From Buddleja alternifolia (lineage: Eukaryota; Streptophyta; Magnoliopsida; Lamiales; Scrophulariaceae), in the NCBI GenBank assembly GCA_019426215.1, contig CM033393.1:9458046-9522045 (forward strand): 64,000 nucleotides of DNA, in the 5' to 3' direction. The notes beneath the pieces were generated by a model, which ran no database searches, was not told the DNA's origin, and saw nothing but the letters and a program-made list of their open reading frames with translations. How positions within the stretch are numbered: position 1 is the stretch's first letter; each line of letters begins with the position of its first letter. A program made the position numbers and the translations under genes. This document shows positions 1 to 10,211 of the stretch, piece by piece.

Positions 1-2
1 AA

Positions 3-1229
3 GATATTTATTCTGGTTTGGTATTTGCAAGTAAAGCCTCTGATGTATGGTCTCGACTAAATTCCACTTATAATAAAGTTGATGGATCTAAAATTTTTTC
101 TATTCATCAAGAAATTTCTCAACTTCGTCAAGGTTCTGATCCTGTTTCTGTGTATTTTTCTAAATTAAGCATGTTGTGGGATGAGTATTCTGCTCTAATT
201 GCTTGTCCTCCATGTACTTGTGATGTCTTTACCCATTCTCAGAAACATGAACAAAACCTCAAATTAATGCAGTTTCTTATGGGTCTAAACGAAAAATATT
301 TTGCTGTTAGAAGTAACATTATGCTTCGTGTACCTTTACCTGATGTGATGAGTGCCTTCAACATTATTTCTCAAGAAGAATCTCATCGATCTATATCTCA
401 CACGAGCACTATCAAGCATGCTTCTGCGTTCTCTAGTCAATTTTCTGACAAATCAAAAAACAAAGTTTCCACTAGACCTGTTTGTGAAAATTGTGGCATC
501 ACCGGTCACACGATTGAGCGGTGCTACCGCCTTATTGGTTTTCCGGACAATTACAAAGAAAAAAGGAAACCTGGACAGAACAAACAATTTAACAAAAAAT
601 CAAATGTTGCTGTCTCTGAAGACTGTGATTCTCTCCAGGCTGATTCCTCAAATGTCGGTTTTACCCCCGAGCAACATAATCAGATTTTGAAACTCGTGAG
701 TATACAAAAGGAGTCAGGTGGTAACACAGCCAGTATGGCAGGTATATCATCCAACTCCTCTTCTGTCTGTCAAACTCCAAATGGTTGGATCGTTGATTCT
801 GGGGCTACAGACCATATGGTCTCCTCCATCCAATATTTAACTGATGTTACATGTGTGGAACAACAAAATATTTTGATAAATCTTCCAAATGGAAATCATG
901 CTAAAGTTACTCACATTGGAAAACTTGCATTACTTCCTAACATTGTTCTTTTTAATGTCCTTGTTTGTCCTATTTTTTGTTATAATCTAATGTCAGTCTC
1001 AAAACTAACTCAAGATAACTCTTGCAGTGTTAAATTCTCTAAAGATGTTTTTGTTATTCAGGATCTTCAGAGTGGAAAACTTTTGGGGACTGGTAAGCAA
1101 GATGGAGGGCTATACTTCTTCCATCGGCATACAGGTCCCCCCATCTCTTTGCTAATACTATTGATACATTTGCTTGCTCGGGTGTTCTCTGGCATAAACG
1201 TTTGGGACACCCATCTGATGTTGTTTTGA
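3..1229 (+). CDS. copia gag plus aspartic protease (5' partial, ends at a frameshift)
   Basis: This is the N-terminal part of the copia polyprotein. The frame is already open at base 3, so the true start lies upstream. Gag capsid sequence (UBN2-type) comes first, then a CCHC zinc knuckle (CENCGITGHTIERC, about bases 483-525) that binds RNA. The aspartic protease motif WIVDSGATDHM follows at about 786-818 with the expected D-S-G triad, then the start of the GAG-pre-integrase region. In intact relatives this continues directly into integrase as one polyprotein. Here the frame is lost at a run of six C (1137-1142), and the residues after it up to 1229 are out-of-frame read-through. Restriction to one indel points to recent inactivation. 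Confidence 0.92.
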   Translation, partial: DIYSGLVFASKASDVWSRLNSTYNKVDGSKIFSIHQEISQLRQGSDPVSVYFSKLSMLWDEYSALIACPPCTCDVFTHSQKHEQNLKLMQFLMGLNEKYFAVRSNIMLRVPLPDVMSAFNIISQEESHRSISHTSTIKHASAFSSQFSDKSKNKVSTRPVCENCGITGHTIERCYRLIGFPDNYKEKRKPGQNKQFNKKSNVAVSEDCDSLQADSSNVGFTPEQHNQILKLVSIQKESGGNTASMAGISSNSSSVCQTPNGWIVDSGATDHMVSSIQYLTDVTCVEQQNILINLPNGNHAKVTHIGKLALLPNIVLFNVLVCPIFCYNLMSVSKLTQDNSCSVKFSKDVFVIQDLQSGKLLGTGKQDGGLYFFHRHTGPPISLLILLIHLLARVFSGINVWDTHLMLF

Positions 1230-4189
1230 AAGTTCTTAAACCCACCTTAAATATTCACGGTTCTATTGAAACACAGCCATGTGATATCTGTCACAAGGCT
1301 AAACAAACTAGAGAGCCCTTTCCGTTAAGTGACCATAAAACCACATTACCTTTCGAACTTATTCATCTTGACTTATGGGGTCCTTATAAGGTTGATAGTC
1401 ATGATGGTTTTAAATATTTTTTAACCATTGTTGATGATTTCTCACGAGCCACGTGGGTTTACTTACTTGTGTATAAATCTGATACTGTTCCTGTTTTAAA
1501 AACTTTTTTCTCTATGATAAAAAATCAATTCTCCAAAAATGTTAAAACTGTTCGTTCTGATAATGGTACCGAATTTATCAATCATGACCTTCGACAGTTT
1601 TTTCAAAATTTGGGTGTTAAACAGCAGTTTTCCTGTGTTGACACCCCTCAACAAAACGGGATAGTAGAGCGGAAACACCGTCACTTATTAAATGTTGCAC
1701 GTTCTCTAATGTTTCAGAGTAATTGTCCTATAGAGTATTGGTCTGAATGTGTTTTAACTGCTGTGTTTCTTATAAATCGTACACCTACATCGGTTCTTCA
1801 TGGTAAGAGCCCCTTTGAAGTCCTTTTTGGGTTTGCACCTCAGTTTGCTATTTTGCGTGCTTTTGGGTGTTTATGCTATGCTTCTATCTTTAATAACAAG
1901 GATAAATTTGAATCCAGAGCTCGCAAATGTGTTATGTTGGGCTATTCTGAAAATCGAAAAGCATATAAATTGCTTGATTTCGAAACCCATGATATCATTA
2001 TATCTCGTGATGTTCGGTTTTACGAAACTATTTTTCCTTTTCACACTAATAATGTTGTTACTACAGGAGTGCATGATTTCCTTGATGGGATGGTGGATGT
2101 GAATGCTTCTACAATGCCAGGTAGTCTAGTCGATGAGGATAATGCCGTATCCAAGGATAGTATCGACGTCCGTACTATGAGTGTACCTCACACGAGTACT
2201 GAAAGTGTTAATACTACAACCATGGATTTGTTATTTCCAAATAATATGGAAAATGACATCGGAAATAACATGGGCACAAGAGCTGAGACTATACCTATTG
2301 TCACACCACCTCCTACCTATCAGGAAAGTTCCTCTCAAGTCCCTTGTGACACTTCATTTGACCCAGGTTGCGTTGAAGCTGAGTCAAATATTCCCTTACG
2401 CAAATCTGCACGTGTTACTAAATTACCATCTCATCTTCAAGATTATGACGTTTCTTACTCTAATTCTGCTTGTCTTTATCCTTTGTCTGCCTCTTTGTGC
2501 TATAGTGGTATTGGTCCTAAACATCGCTGTTTTGTCTCACATATTGATAAAATTAAGGAACCTACCTGTTTTTTTGATGCTATAAAAGATAAACGTTGGC
2601 AGAACGCCATGGATGTTGAAATGACTGCGCTAAACAATAATAATACTTGGACTCTTACTGACCTTCCCAAAGGTAGAAAAGCTATAGGATGTAAATGGGT
2701 GTATAAAATTAAGTATCACTCCAATGGCCAAATCGAGAGGTTTAAAGCTCGTTTAGTTGCCAAAGGATATAGCCAAAGGGAGGGTATTGATTATTTCGAA
2801 ACGTTTTCACCTGTTGTAAAAATGGTTACAATGCGTTCTTTAATTGCTATGGCAGTCGTTAAGGATTGGCCTATCTTTCATCTGGATGTGAATAATGCTT
2901 TTTTGAATGGGGAACTTAATGAGGAAGTTTACATGTCTTTACCTAAGGGTTATTTTTCAAATGAAGATACTAGAGTGTGTAAATTGAAAAAATCCTTGTA
3001 TGGGTTGAAACAAGCACCTCGTCAATGGAATGAAAAATTCACAAAATGCTTAGAACAACATGGTTTCAAGCAAAGCCTTCATGATTATTCTCTGTTTGTC
3101 AAAAATGAGAAATCTGTGTTCATATCTCTTTTGATATATGTTGATGATATTGTGATAACTGGAAATTCCTTGCATCATATTAATAATGTTAAGACCTATT
3201 TAGATTCACAATTTCAAATAAAAGATCTTGGTGAGATAAAATACTTTCTAGGTATTGAATTTGCTCGTTCGTCTAGAGGTTTATGTTTAAATCAACGAAA
3301 ATATGTGTTAGATTTGCTTGCTGATTTTGGTGTCTTAGGAGCGAAGTCTTCCTCGGTTCCCATGGAACAAAATCTGAAATTAACTCTTGAAGAGAGTAAT
3401 GACGATAAATTTCTTGTTGATATTGGTAACTATCAAAAACTGATTGGTAAGCTTATTTATCTTACGAATACTCGACCGGATATTTCTTTTTCTGTTCATG
3501 TTTTAAGTCAGTATATGCACAAACCTAAAGAGTCTCATTTAAAATCTGCATTTCGTGTTTTGAGATATTTAAAATCCTCACCTGGACAAGGGTTGTTTTT
3601 TTCGAAAAATACAGATCTTACATTAAAAGCTTTTTGTGATTCTGATTGGGCTGCCTGTCCTATGTCTCGTAAATCTGTCACTGGTTTTTGTATTTTTCTG
3701 GGTGATTCATTAATCTCTTGGAAAAGTAAAAAACAAAACACTGTCTCAAAATCCTCTGCTGAAGCAGAATATAGGGCCATGTCCGTTACCAGCAGTGAAA
3801 TTATTTGGATTTTAGGTATTTTTAAAGATTTGGGAATTTCCAACTTAACTCCTGTTCAGTTGTTCTGTGATAATCAAGCTGCTGTCCACATTTCCTCAAA
3901 TCCTATTTTTCACGAACGTACAAAACATATTGAAATAGATTGTCATGTGGTTCGTGACTATGTAAAGAAAAATATTCTCTCCACTAAATTTGTTCGTACT
4001 GGTGATCAGGTGGCAGACGTTCTCACGAAAGCATTAGGTCGTGTGAAACATGGTAGCTTTGTAAAACAACTTGGTATGATAGATATATTTGCACCTGCTT
4101 TCAGCTTGAGGGAGGGTGTTGAAGCCCAACAAGATATTGGGCCTACAAGCTTCAAGTCCAGTCCAACCCATTCTACAATGGGCCAATAA
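1142..4189 (+). CDS. copia pol: integrase, reverse transcriptase, RNase H
   Basis: This is the rest of the copia polyprotein in the next frame; it opens at about 1142, before the first ATG at 1202. The pre-integrase motif LWHKRLGHPSD reads across 1187-1219. The integrase core carries its D,D,E residues in LDLWGPY, RSDNGTEF and NGIVERKH. Reverse transcriptase shows FHLDVNNAFLNGEL and the catalytic YVDD at about 3137-3148. RNase H has FCDSDWAACP, then SSAEAEYRAM and the DNQAAVHISSNP and HIEIDCHVVRD motifs near the end. There are no internal stops over about 1,000 codons. It would copy genomic RNA to DNA and integrate it. It has no start codon of its own, so it depends on the gag frame that is broken by the single-base shift. 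Confidence 0.94.
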   Translation, partial: HLFANTIDTFACSGVLWHKRLGHPSDVVLKVLKPTLNIHGSIETQPCDICHKAKQTREPFPLSDHKTTLPFELIHLDLWGPYKVDSHDGFKYFLTIVDDFSRATWVYLLVYKSDTVPVLKTFFSMIKNQFSKNVKTVRSDNGTEFINHDLRQFFQNLGVKQQFSCVDTPQQNGIVERKHRHLLNVARSLMFQSNCPIEYWSECVLTAVFLINRTPTSVLHGKSPFEVLFGFAPQFAILRAFGCLCYASIFNNKDKFESRARKCVMLGYSENRKAYKLLDFETHDIIISRDVRFYETIFPFHTNNVVTTGVHDFLDGMVDVNASTMPGSLVDEDNAVSKDSIDVRTMSVPHTSTESVNTTTMDLLFPNNMENDIGNNMGTRAETIPIVTPPPTYQESSSQVPCDTSFDPGCVEAESNIPLRKSARVTKLPSHLQDYDVSYSNSACLYPLSASLCYSGIGPKHRCFVSHIDKIKEPTCFFDAIKDKRWQNAMDVEMTALNNNNTWTLTDLPKGRKAIGCKWVYKIKYHSNGQIERFKARLVAKGYSQREGIDYFETFSPVVKMVTMRSLIAMAVVKDWPIFHLDVNNAFLNGELNEEVYMSLPKGYFSNEDTRVCKLKKSLYGLKQAPRQWNEKFTKCLEQHGFKQSLHDYSLFVKNEKSVFISLLIYVDDIVITGNSLHHINNVKTYLDSQFQIKDLGEIKYFLGIEFARSSRGLCLNQRKYVLDLLADFGVLGAKSSSVPMEQNLKLTLEESNDDKFLVDIGNYQKLIGKLIYLTNTRPDISFSVHVLSQYMHKPKESHLKSAFRVLRYLKSSPGQGLFFSKNTDLTLKAFCDSDWAACPMSRKSVTGFCIFLGDSLISWKSKKQNTVSKSSAEAEYRAMSVTSSEIIWILGIFKDLGISNLTPVQLFCDNQAAVHISSNPIFHERTKHIEIDCHVVRDYVKKNILSTKFVRTGDQVADVLTKALGRVKHGSFVKQLGMIDIFAPAFSLREGVEAQQDIGPTSFKSSPTHSTMGQ
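4103..4116 (+). other. polypurine tract of the copia element
   Basis: A purine-rich run (GAGGGAGGG) directly precedes the LTR start TGTTGAAG. This is where the plus-strand primer of copia elements forms. It overlaps the end of the pol reading frame, as is usual in compact copia elements. Confidence 0.75.
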
Positions 4190-4305
4190 CCTAGGGACTA
4201 TTATGTAATTATTAGACTAGGGTTTTTTTATATCCGTTGTGTATTTGTGTATATATATGTATCATTCAGATACAACAAGCAAGCAACATATATTCTCTTC
4301 CAACA
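4117..4305 (+). repeat. 3' LTR of the copia element (about 189 bp)
   Basis: The segment starts TGTTGAAG and ends CTTCCAACA, giving the inverted ends TGTTG/CAACA of copia LTRs. Inside are a TATA-like stretch (TTTTTTATATCC at about 4224) and a TATATATAT run, as expected for the U3 promoter. The pol stop codon lies inside the LTR at 4187-4189. The right end is inferred from the inverted terminus because the 5' LTR is not in the window for comparison. Confidence 0.7.
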
Positions 4306-5270
4306 TTCTTCTCGTTTGTATTTTAGTATAAACTTCCTATTTTAGCATTTTCCTTCTGATCTTCGGATAATTCATTCTTGAGCACTTTAATCATTGTGCC
4401 TATAAGTTTATTTACACCTTGATTTCATTCCTAACTTTGATATTCAGTACTAGCTAATAATCAAACTACTTGACTTGTAAAGAACATGGTAGATATCTTG
4501 TGTTTGAACTCTAATGCAAAAAGATAAAAAGAAAGAAGACAATGCAAATTGCATATGCAGTACTAGGCATCCACCACTGCTTTTATGCAGACTCCTCAAT
4601 CAAACCCGAATTCAATTCTCTCTCTTTCCTAATCATAATATAATTATTCATGCACAAGTCATAATTAAATTGGAATCATTATATAATTATTTAATATTTC
4701 ACAAAGGTGTAATTAAATAATTAATCTACTTAAGACATTTAATTTATTAGTACGCACTTAATGTTAATGCTCTTACATGCGTTCCACTATTACTTTCCAT
4801 ATTTAAAATTATGTTTATATGCTTTGAAAATTGAACATTAGATAAAATCAAAATTCAGCAAATTGGAGTCAAAAATTCAAAATAGTGTATTATGCTTCTA
4901 ATTTCATTATATGTAAGGGATGTGTGTTATAGTATTCAACTGAAAAATGACAAGAATCATTACAGAACTATACATTTACCTTAATTGCCAAAATGCAAAT
5001 AAGCTAATAGTTTTCTTGTGCCATTCACGGGGTACTCCGAATTTGAAAACGAAAACGAAACTCGCAAAGAAGAATGTTAGTAACATGATGTTAAGTGATG
5101 ATATTAAAGAATATTGTATCCTCAATATTAAAGAATATTGTATCGAGTGACGAGAACTTTGATTTTGTGATATAATGATTTTCAGAAGTTGTATGGTGAT
5201 GAACCGTAAGACTTGTCTCTATCGAAACTAAAGGTACAAGAAATAAGCACATAAATTTTCACTATTAATG
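4306..5270. other. AT-rich intergenic DNA without recognisable gene
   Basis: Only short open frames occur and none resembles a known protein. There is a short local duplication near 5105-5145 (AAAGAATATTGTATC repeated). I see no RNA gene or clear element ends. Confidence 0.5.
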
Positions 5271-5283
5271 ATATATTTATAGC

Positions 5284-5483
5284 GCCAACACAAGTTGGCT
5301 TAGTTAGTAAGGACGAGCCACTTTCCTTTAGATGATTTTGTGTTCGATTCTTTCTGCCGACGTGAGCGTTGTGTTGGTGGGCAATCTGTGAGTGCCTTTG
5401 TAAGTGACCTACGGTCCCGGAGGCATACCCTGGTCCTGGTAGGTGACCGGAGCCGATTCTACCTAAACTTTATTGTACCAAAA

Positions 5484-5518
<35 letters not shown>
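5284..5518 (+). mobile_element. tRNA-derived SINE with target site duplication
   Basis: The body has a polymerase III box A-like GTTGGCTTAGTTAGTAAGG (about 5293) and a box B-like GTTCGATTC (about 5341), then a tRNA-unrelated part, a poly(A) tract and an expanded (TA)n tail. TATATTTATAGC lies directly before it (5271-5283) and again after the TA run (about 5521-5532), a target duplication of 12-13 bp typical of LINE-mobilised SINEs. Copies with the same layout occur at about 29.7 kb (+) and 59.0 kb (-). Confidence 0.82.
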
Positions 5519-5530
<12 letters not shown>

Positions 5531-5532
5531 GC

Positions 5533-6577
5533 AACAACAGAACTTAGTAAAAGAAAAAAAAATGTTATTGATGAAGTAACAATGTCAAAATTATCATTAA
5601 TTGTGTATAATAAGTGCTTAGAAATTTGTATTTGGCAAAATGTTATATTACATCTAATCCTATTTTGGTCACATTACCATTAAGTTAACCAATTTGATCT
5701 CATATTTGTTTTAATTGACTTAATTTAATCCTATCTTCAAGCGAAAATCTCCACCAAAATAATTAAAAAAATATTGAAAGAAGTGCTTTTCATCTAAACC
5801 CAAATTCATAGATCTTCATTGAGAATTAAATGTTGTAACAAGAGTGAAAACGAGACGAGTCACCCAAATAAGATACTCCAAAAAATTTCTTGATAAATAA
5901 TGTCTTAGATTTGTTATGGTGACGTTGTTATTTTTCTTTCACCATATTTCATATGTAGATTGTGCGCGTATATAATGTGTACGTTTTTATTTGTATGTTT
6001 TTCCTCACAAAAATAGGAGTATTGATATATAATTTGTGTGTTTCAGTTTGGCCCAGGAATTGAAAAAGTAGGAGAAGGGGAGATGAATTCCACAAATAAT
6101 GAAGCAAAATTATATAATGAGAAGACCCATGCCCTTGTTTTTTCCTCCTTACCAATAAACGTTAAGTTGCTTATGTTTATGTTTTTCTTTTTATTATTAT
6201 TATTATTATTATTAATTAGATTTTTTAAAGTTTTAATTTTGGAAAACTCTCCTGTGACATTCCATTAAAAATTGACAATTGATCTAAAAAATAAATTAAA
6301 ATGATAAGAAATTATATAGGCTAATAAACATTAATGAGGCTAAAAATGGAAGATGACGTGAGCTACAAGACCGATTTGACATTTTTAACTTTTTATTTTG
6401 TCACAACATTGATAATTAGTTAATAATGACAAAAAATATTATTTATTCAGAGTTAGTAACACAAGAATGATAAAATTATCACAATTGACTAAAGTCGCAC
6501 ATATAATGATAACTTGGTGACAACAAAAATTATCACATGACACGATAACAAAATTTGTGTTGTAGATGAATTACCAC
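5533..6577. other. AT-rich intergenic DNA, with GTGACAA/TTGTCAC-type repeats at the right end
   Basis: No gene is recognisable. A (TTA)n microsatellite lies near 6190-6215. From about 6390 to 6565 short motifs such as TTGTCAC, GTGACAA and TTATCACA recur on both strands. The same motifs mark debris at 29.8, 32.0 and 37.0 kb, so this may be a worn relic of the same repeat family. Confidence 0.45.
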
Positions 6578-7125
6578 TGATGTGGGTGGAATTCTGATAT
6601 TGGGCCAAACAATAAAGCCCAATGCTTATTAGGGTCGAGCCTTATATTGTTATTGACTTGAAGCCCTTTTTGGAGAATATTATACCTGGAATTACTTAAC
6701 TAGAGGTCAGACAGTCCTACCTGCACAGGGAGACACACCATAAAAGGCAAGAAGGGAGACTAGATCCAATCAATTAGAAGATTTACCATAACTAGACCTA
6801 CAAACATTAAGACGAATATTCTTAGATATTTACCATTTATACTTGATTAGATATAACCCAAAATAGAGAGATCCTGATTTCTTCTCATTTTCAATTGTAA
6901 TTTTAGTATAGTTGACTTATCTATTTGAGCCTACCCACCAAAAGCTTGTATAAATACCAACTCCAATGGATGAATAAAGGAGACTACTTTATACCCGTGG
7001 ACGTAGATCTTATTTGGACCGAACCACGTAAATCTCGTCTTGAGTTCTCTATTATTCGTGCCTTATATCATATTATTATATCATATATAGCATTATTCCT
7101 ATTGGTGTGAAACTCACACACATCA
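6578..7125 (+). repeat. 5' LTR of the TAT element
   Basis: This 548-bp segment matches 20275-20746 plus 22303-22346 nearly throughout, for example TATACTTGATTAGATATAAC and GGACCGAACCACGTAAATC in both. It begins TGATGTGGGT and ends ACACACATCA. TATAAATACC near 6949 is a plausible promoter TATA box. Confidence 0.88.
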
Positions 7126-7126
7126 A

Positions 7127-7146
7127 TTGGCACCGTATGTGGGAAC
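7127..7146 (+). other. primer binding site of the TAT element
   Basis: TTGGCACCGTATGTGGGAAC begins one base after the 5' LTR. A TGGCRCC start followed by GTNTGTGGGAA is the usual primer site style of plant TAT elements. The tRNA used was not identified here. Confidence 0.7.
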
Positions 7147-7199
7147 CTTGAGTCGAAGACGTGAGGTAATCCCTTTATTTTTTGTATTATTTTTTTGTT

Positions 7200-8645
7200 T
7201 ACGTTGGAATAACAGGTCAAGATATGGAGGAAATGCAAAATCTGAAAGGAAATGTTGGAAAAAAGACGCTGCCTGCCCTACCTGGGTCAGAACGAAATGT
7301 TTCAGAAACGCCAGCCTGCATAATAAGGCGATTGTGGGGGGAAATGCAAGACGCCATGATGGAAAACTCACTTGATGAGCAAGTTAACGTGAAGGAAACG
7401 CCTCCCAGGAGTATGGTCGACATAGCTTAAAGGGTTGTTGTCATAGCTGCCAGAGCTACATTACAATCTAAAATTGCAGGTATGCCAGGGCAAATAAGGA
7501 TCAAGGACATGGTGTCCTACACACCAAAAGGGACACCCATGACAAAAAACGTGGAACTCAGAGATATTTATGATATTACTCCAGGAGAAAATGTAGAGAT
7601 CAGGGGTAATTACGACATTTCTCTTGAAAGGAATATTGGGAAACGCATCTCGATGCCGGGATATCTGGAAGAGAAATGAGCCGCACCAAAAAATACATAA
7701 CTCCAAAGGTACGTCAAATGTGTCCTATAAATCTGGGTGAAGGGGAAAATCTGGAAGGTTGGATCCCACCACCTAAGCCAGCGACGGAACAGATGCATGA
7801 GAAAGAGTCGCGCCCCTAGATGCAGCGACAAGAAGTTGATGTGCCTGGAAAGGATGATTTGCAAGGACGTTTGCTGCAAAGATGGGCTAAAAAAGAGAAG
7901 GGTACTGAAGATGAAACTAGTAATTACGAATCTGCCCGATCCCTGTAGGGGAATTACAGGGAGAAATGGAAAGCTAAAGAAAAAATGGATTAATTGGAAT
8001 TAATGGCAAAACATATGGAGGAGATGGAGAAAAAAATGGCAGGTGGAAAAATACATGTGGAACGAGGAATTCCATTCACGGATTTTATCATGAGGGAGGA
8101 ATTACCTAGAGATTTCAGCATTCATTCCATTGTACCTTATGATGGTACCACAGATCCGGAGGATCACCTATATACTTTTAAAAATTATGCTCTGCTGCAC
8201 AGGTATTCCGATGCCATCAAGTGTAGGGTGTTTCTAACCACCTTGGCCAAATTTGCGCAGCAATGGTTCAACCAACTATCGGAGGGGTCAATCAGATCCT
8301 TTTCGGAACTTAGCACAAAATTTTTGCACCAATTCGCAAGTAGTAAGAGGCATGAGAAAACTCTCCTAAAACTATTCAACATCAGCCAGAGGAGTGTTGA
8401 GACCTTGCGGAAATTACGTGAGAAGTTTCAATGCCGCTACCTTGGAAGTGTCATCTGCCACTACAGACCTGAAATCTTACGCTTTTACCCAAGGATTAAA
8501 GGAGGGACACCTGTTCAAATCATTGACTACGTGGCTAGCTATGGGATTTGACGAACTACTTACTAGAGCGGAAAAGTATGTGAACATAGAGGAGGCTCAG
8601 ATGATGAGACAGTCAGAACAAAGTCAAGGGAAAAAGAATAGGTAG
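7200..8645 (+). pseudogene. TAT gag (broken)
   Basis: The leader and N-terminal gag region (about 7200-7990) is scattered over three frames with several stops. The conserved capsid part is open from 7994 to about 8430: GIPFTDFIMREELPRDFSI, VPYDGTTDPEDHLYTFKNY and LAKFAQQWFNQLSEGSIRSF are diagnostic for the retrotransposon gag domain of TAT elements. A frameshift near 8400-8460 moves the rest (TQGLKEGHLFKSLTTWLAM) into another frame ending at 8645. The protein would package element RNA. It cannot be made intact from this copy. Confidence 0.85.
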
Positions 8646-9340
8646 GAAGAAGATATTCGTAGTACACACCGCAAGGATGGACAAGGGAGACGGATACATA
8701 ACTTAGCCCCAGTATCTGTACCTGGTTTAGGTATGGCTGCGCGCCTCCCCGCTCGCATCCCATTAAGAGGGAACCGGAGTGAGCATCTGATGGATGTGGA
8801 GGAAAAGAGCATAGTGCAATGGCCAGAAGGAACACATAAGGGTCCACATAATCCACCTAGTCCAATTTATTGTAAATATCTTAGAGTGGGCATGATACCG
8901 ATGACTGTCCCGAAATAATTGAAGAAATCCAATGCTTAGCTAGGATGGACTACCTAAAAGAATTTGTGATACAAACACGGAATAACCCAGGTCCATTCAG
9001 AGGTGGAGGTACTTGGGGAAGAGGCTAAGGAGAAAGATGGTAGGGAAGAGGAGTTGGACGAACTAGATCTGCGGGTAGGGGAAATTTCCCGCAACAAATT
9101 AACAAGCAACTTGAAATCAAGGTAAACCAGGGGCTAGGGCCTAAGGAAATAAAGAGATGGATCGTGCCATGATCCACATGATATTAGGCGGATTGTCTGA
9201 GGAAGAATCTAAAAGGAACATACGTAAACAGCTAAGGGCAGTGGAAAGTTCACCGGTTTTCTTTCTCAATGTTAATCAGACCCGACCTGGGCAGGAGATC
9301 TGATTCGGACCTGAAGATGCTAGAACAATCCAAACACCCC
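8646..9340 (+). pseudogene. TAT gag-protease linker region, degraded
   Basis: Short frame fragments continue the polyprotein, for example an Arg/Gly-rich segment around 8995-9100 and a stretch near 9170-9260 resembling the region before the protease. No complete domain can be read because of stops and frameshifts. Confidence 0.5.
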
Positions 9341-10200
9341 ATAATGATGCATTATTGATCATAGATACTATAGCTAATTACGATGTACAACGAATATTCA
9401 TTGACTGTGGAAGCTCGGTAGATATATTGTTCTACCAAGCATATCGGCAAATGTCCTTAGGAGATGCTAAGCTGGAGGCAGTGAAGACGTCTCTTTTTGG
9501 ATTCATAGGAGAAGCAGTACAACCCATGGGGAAAATCACGCAACCCATATCCCTAGGTGAGGAATGGGATATAAGTACGAAATTAGTGATACTCGGACGA
9601 CTTGCACTAGTCTAATTTGAAGCAATAATTTTCATACCACATCTAAAAATCAAGTTTCCTACGGCCAATGGAGTGGGAAAAGTCTCGGGTAGTCAATCCC
9701 AATCCCGAAAGTGTTATGTAGCATCATTAAAGCATGAAGAAAAACCTGTGGAAGATAAGAAACGCAAAACAGATAAGGCGGGATTAGCTGGAGGTGAGGC
9801 AGAGAAAAAATCTATCTCTGCTCATGTTGAACATGTGGGAGATCTCATGAATATCGAGCTCGTACCTAGAGATACAAGTAGGACAGTTAGGATAGGATCA
9901 CACTTGAGTTCAGATCTAAGAGAGGAATTGATAGGAAAGCACGCGGATGTATTCTCTTGGTCAGCTAACGATCTAGTAGGAATCGACCCGACTGTAATTC
10001 AACATCATCTCAACATATACGTAGATGCTAAACTGGTGGTGCAGAAAAAGAGGCATTTCGGCCCAAAAAATGATGTCATAATTAAAGCGGAGCTAGGAAA
10101 TTGATCCAAGCCAAGCATATTGCAGAAATCCAATTCCCGTAATGGATACCTAATGTGGTCTTGGTGTTTAAAGGAGGATCAAAATGGAGGATGTGCATTA
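9340..10200 (+). pseudogene. TAT aspartic protease and start of reverse transcriptase
   Basis: The protease segment at 9355-9615 reads IIDTIANYDVQRIFIDCGSS: the catalytic triad is D-C-G rather than the usual D-S/T-G. A stop at 9613 ends that frame. From 9673 the linker to RT runs to 10104, with DLREELIGKHADVFSWSAND and HHLNIYVDAKLV typical of the N-terminal RT connection. After a stop, RT finger sequence is readable to about 10197 (PNVVLVFKGGSKWRMCI). The RT palm, including the YVDD region, is missing because of the copia insertion and an associated deletion. Confidence 0.82.
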
Positions 10201-10211
10201 TTGGTCCCAAG

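Larger units (their letters stand above)
1..4305 (+). mobile_element. Ty1/copia retrotransposon, Ale-like, 5' end outside window
   Basis: The order gag, protease, integrase, reverse transcriptase, RNase H followed by a polypurine tract and a short LTR is that of Ty1/copia. The window opens inside gag, so the 5' LTR and primer binding site are not visible. The short LTR and the CCHC knuckle style suggest the Ale/Retrofit lineage; that lineage call is inference. Apart from one frameshift near 1142 both reading frames are open, so this is probably the youngest large element here. After the LTR the flank reads TTCTT, the expected position of a 5-bp target duplication, but its partner lies outside the window. 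Confidence 0.93.

Noticed and set aside
4514..5150. Short open frames at 4.5-5.2 kb
   Set aside because: Under 70 codons, AT-driven composition, no motif.
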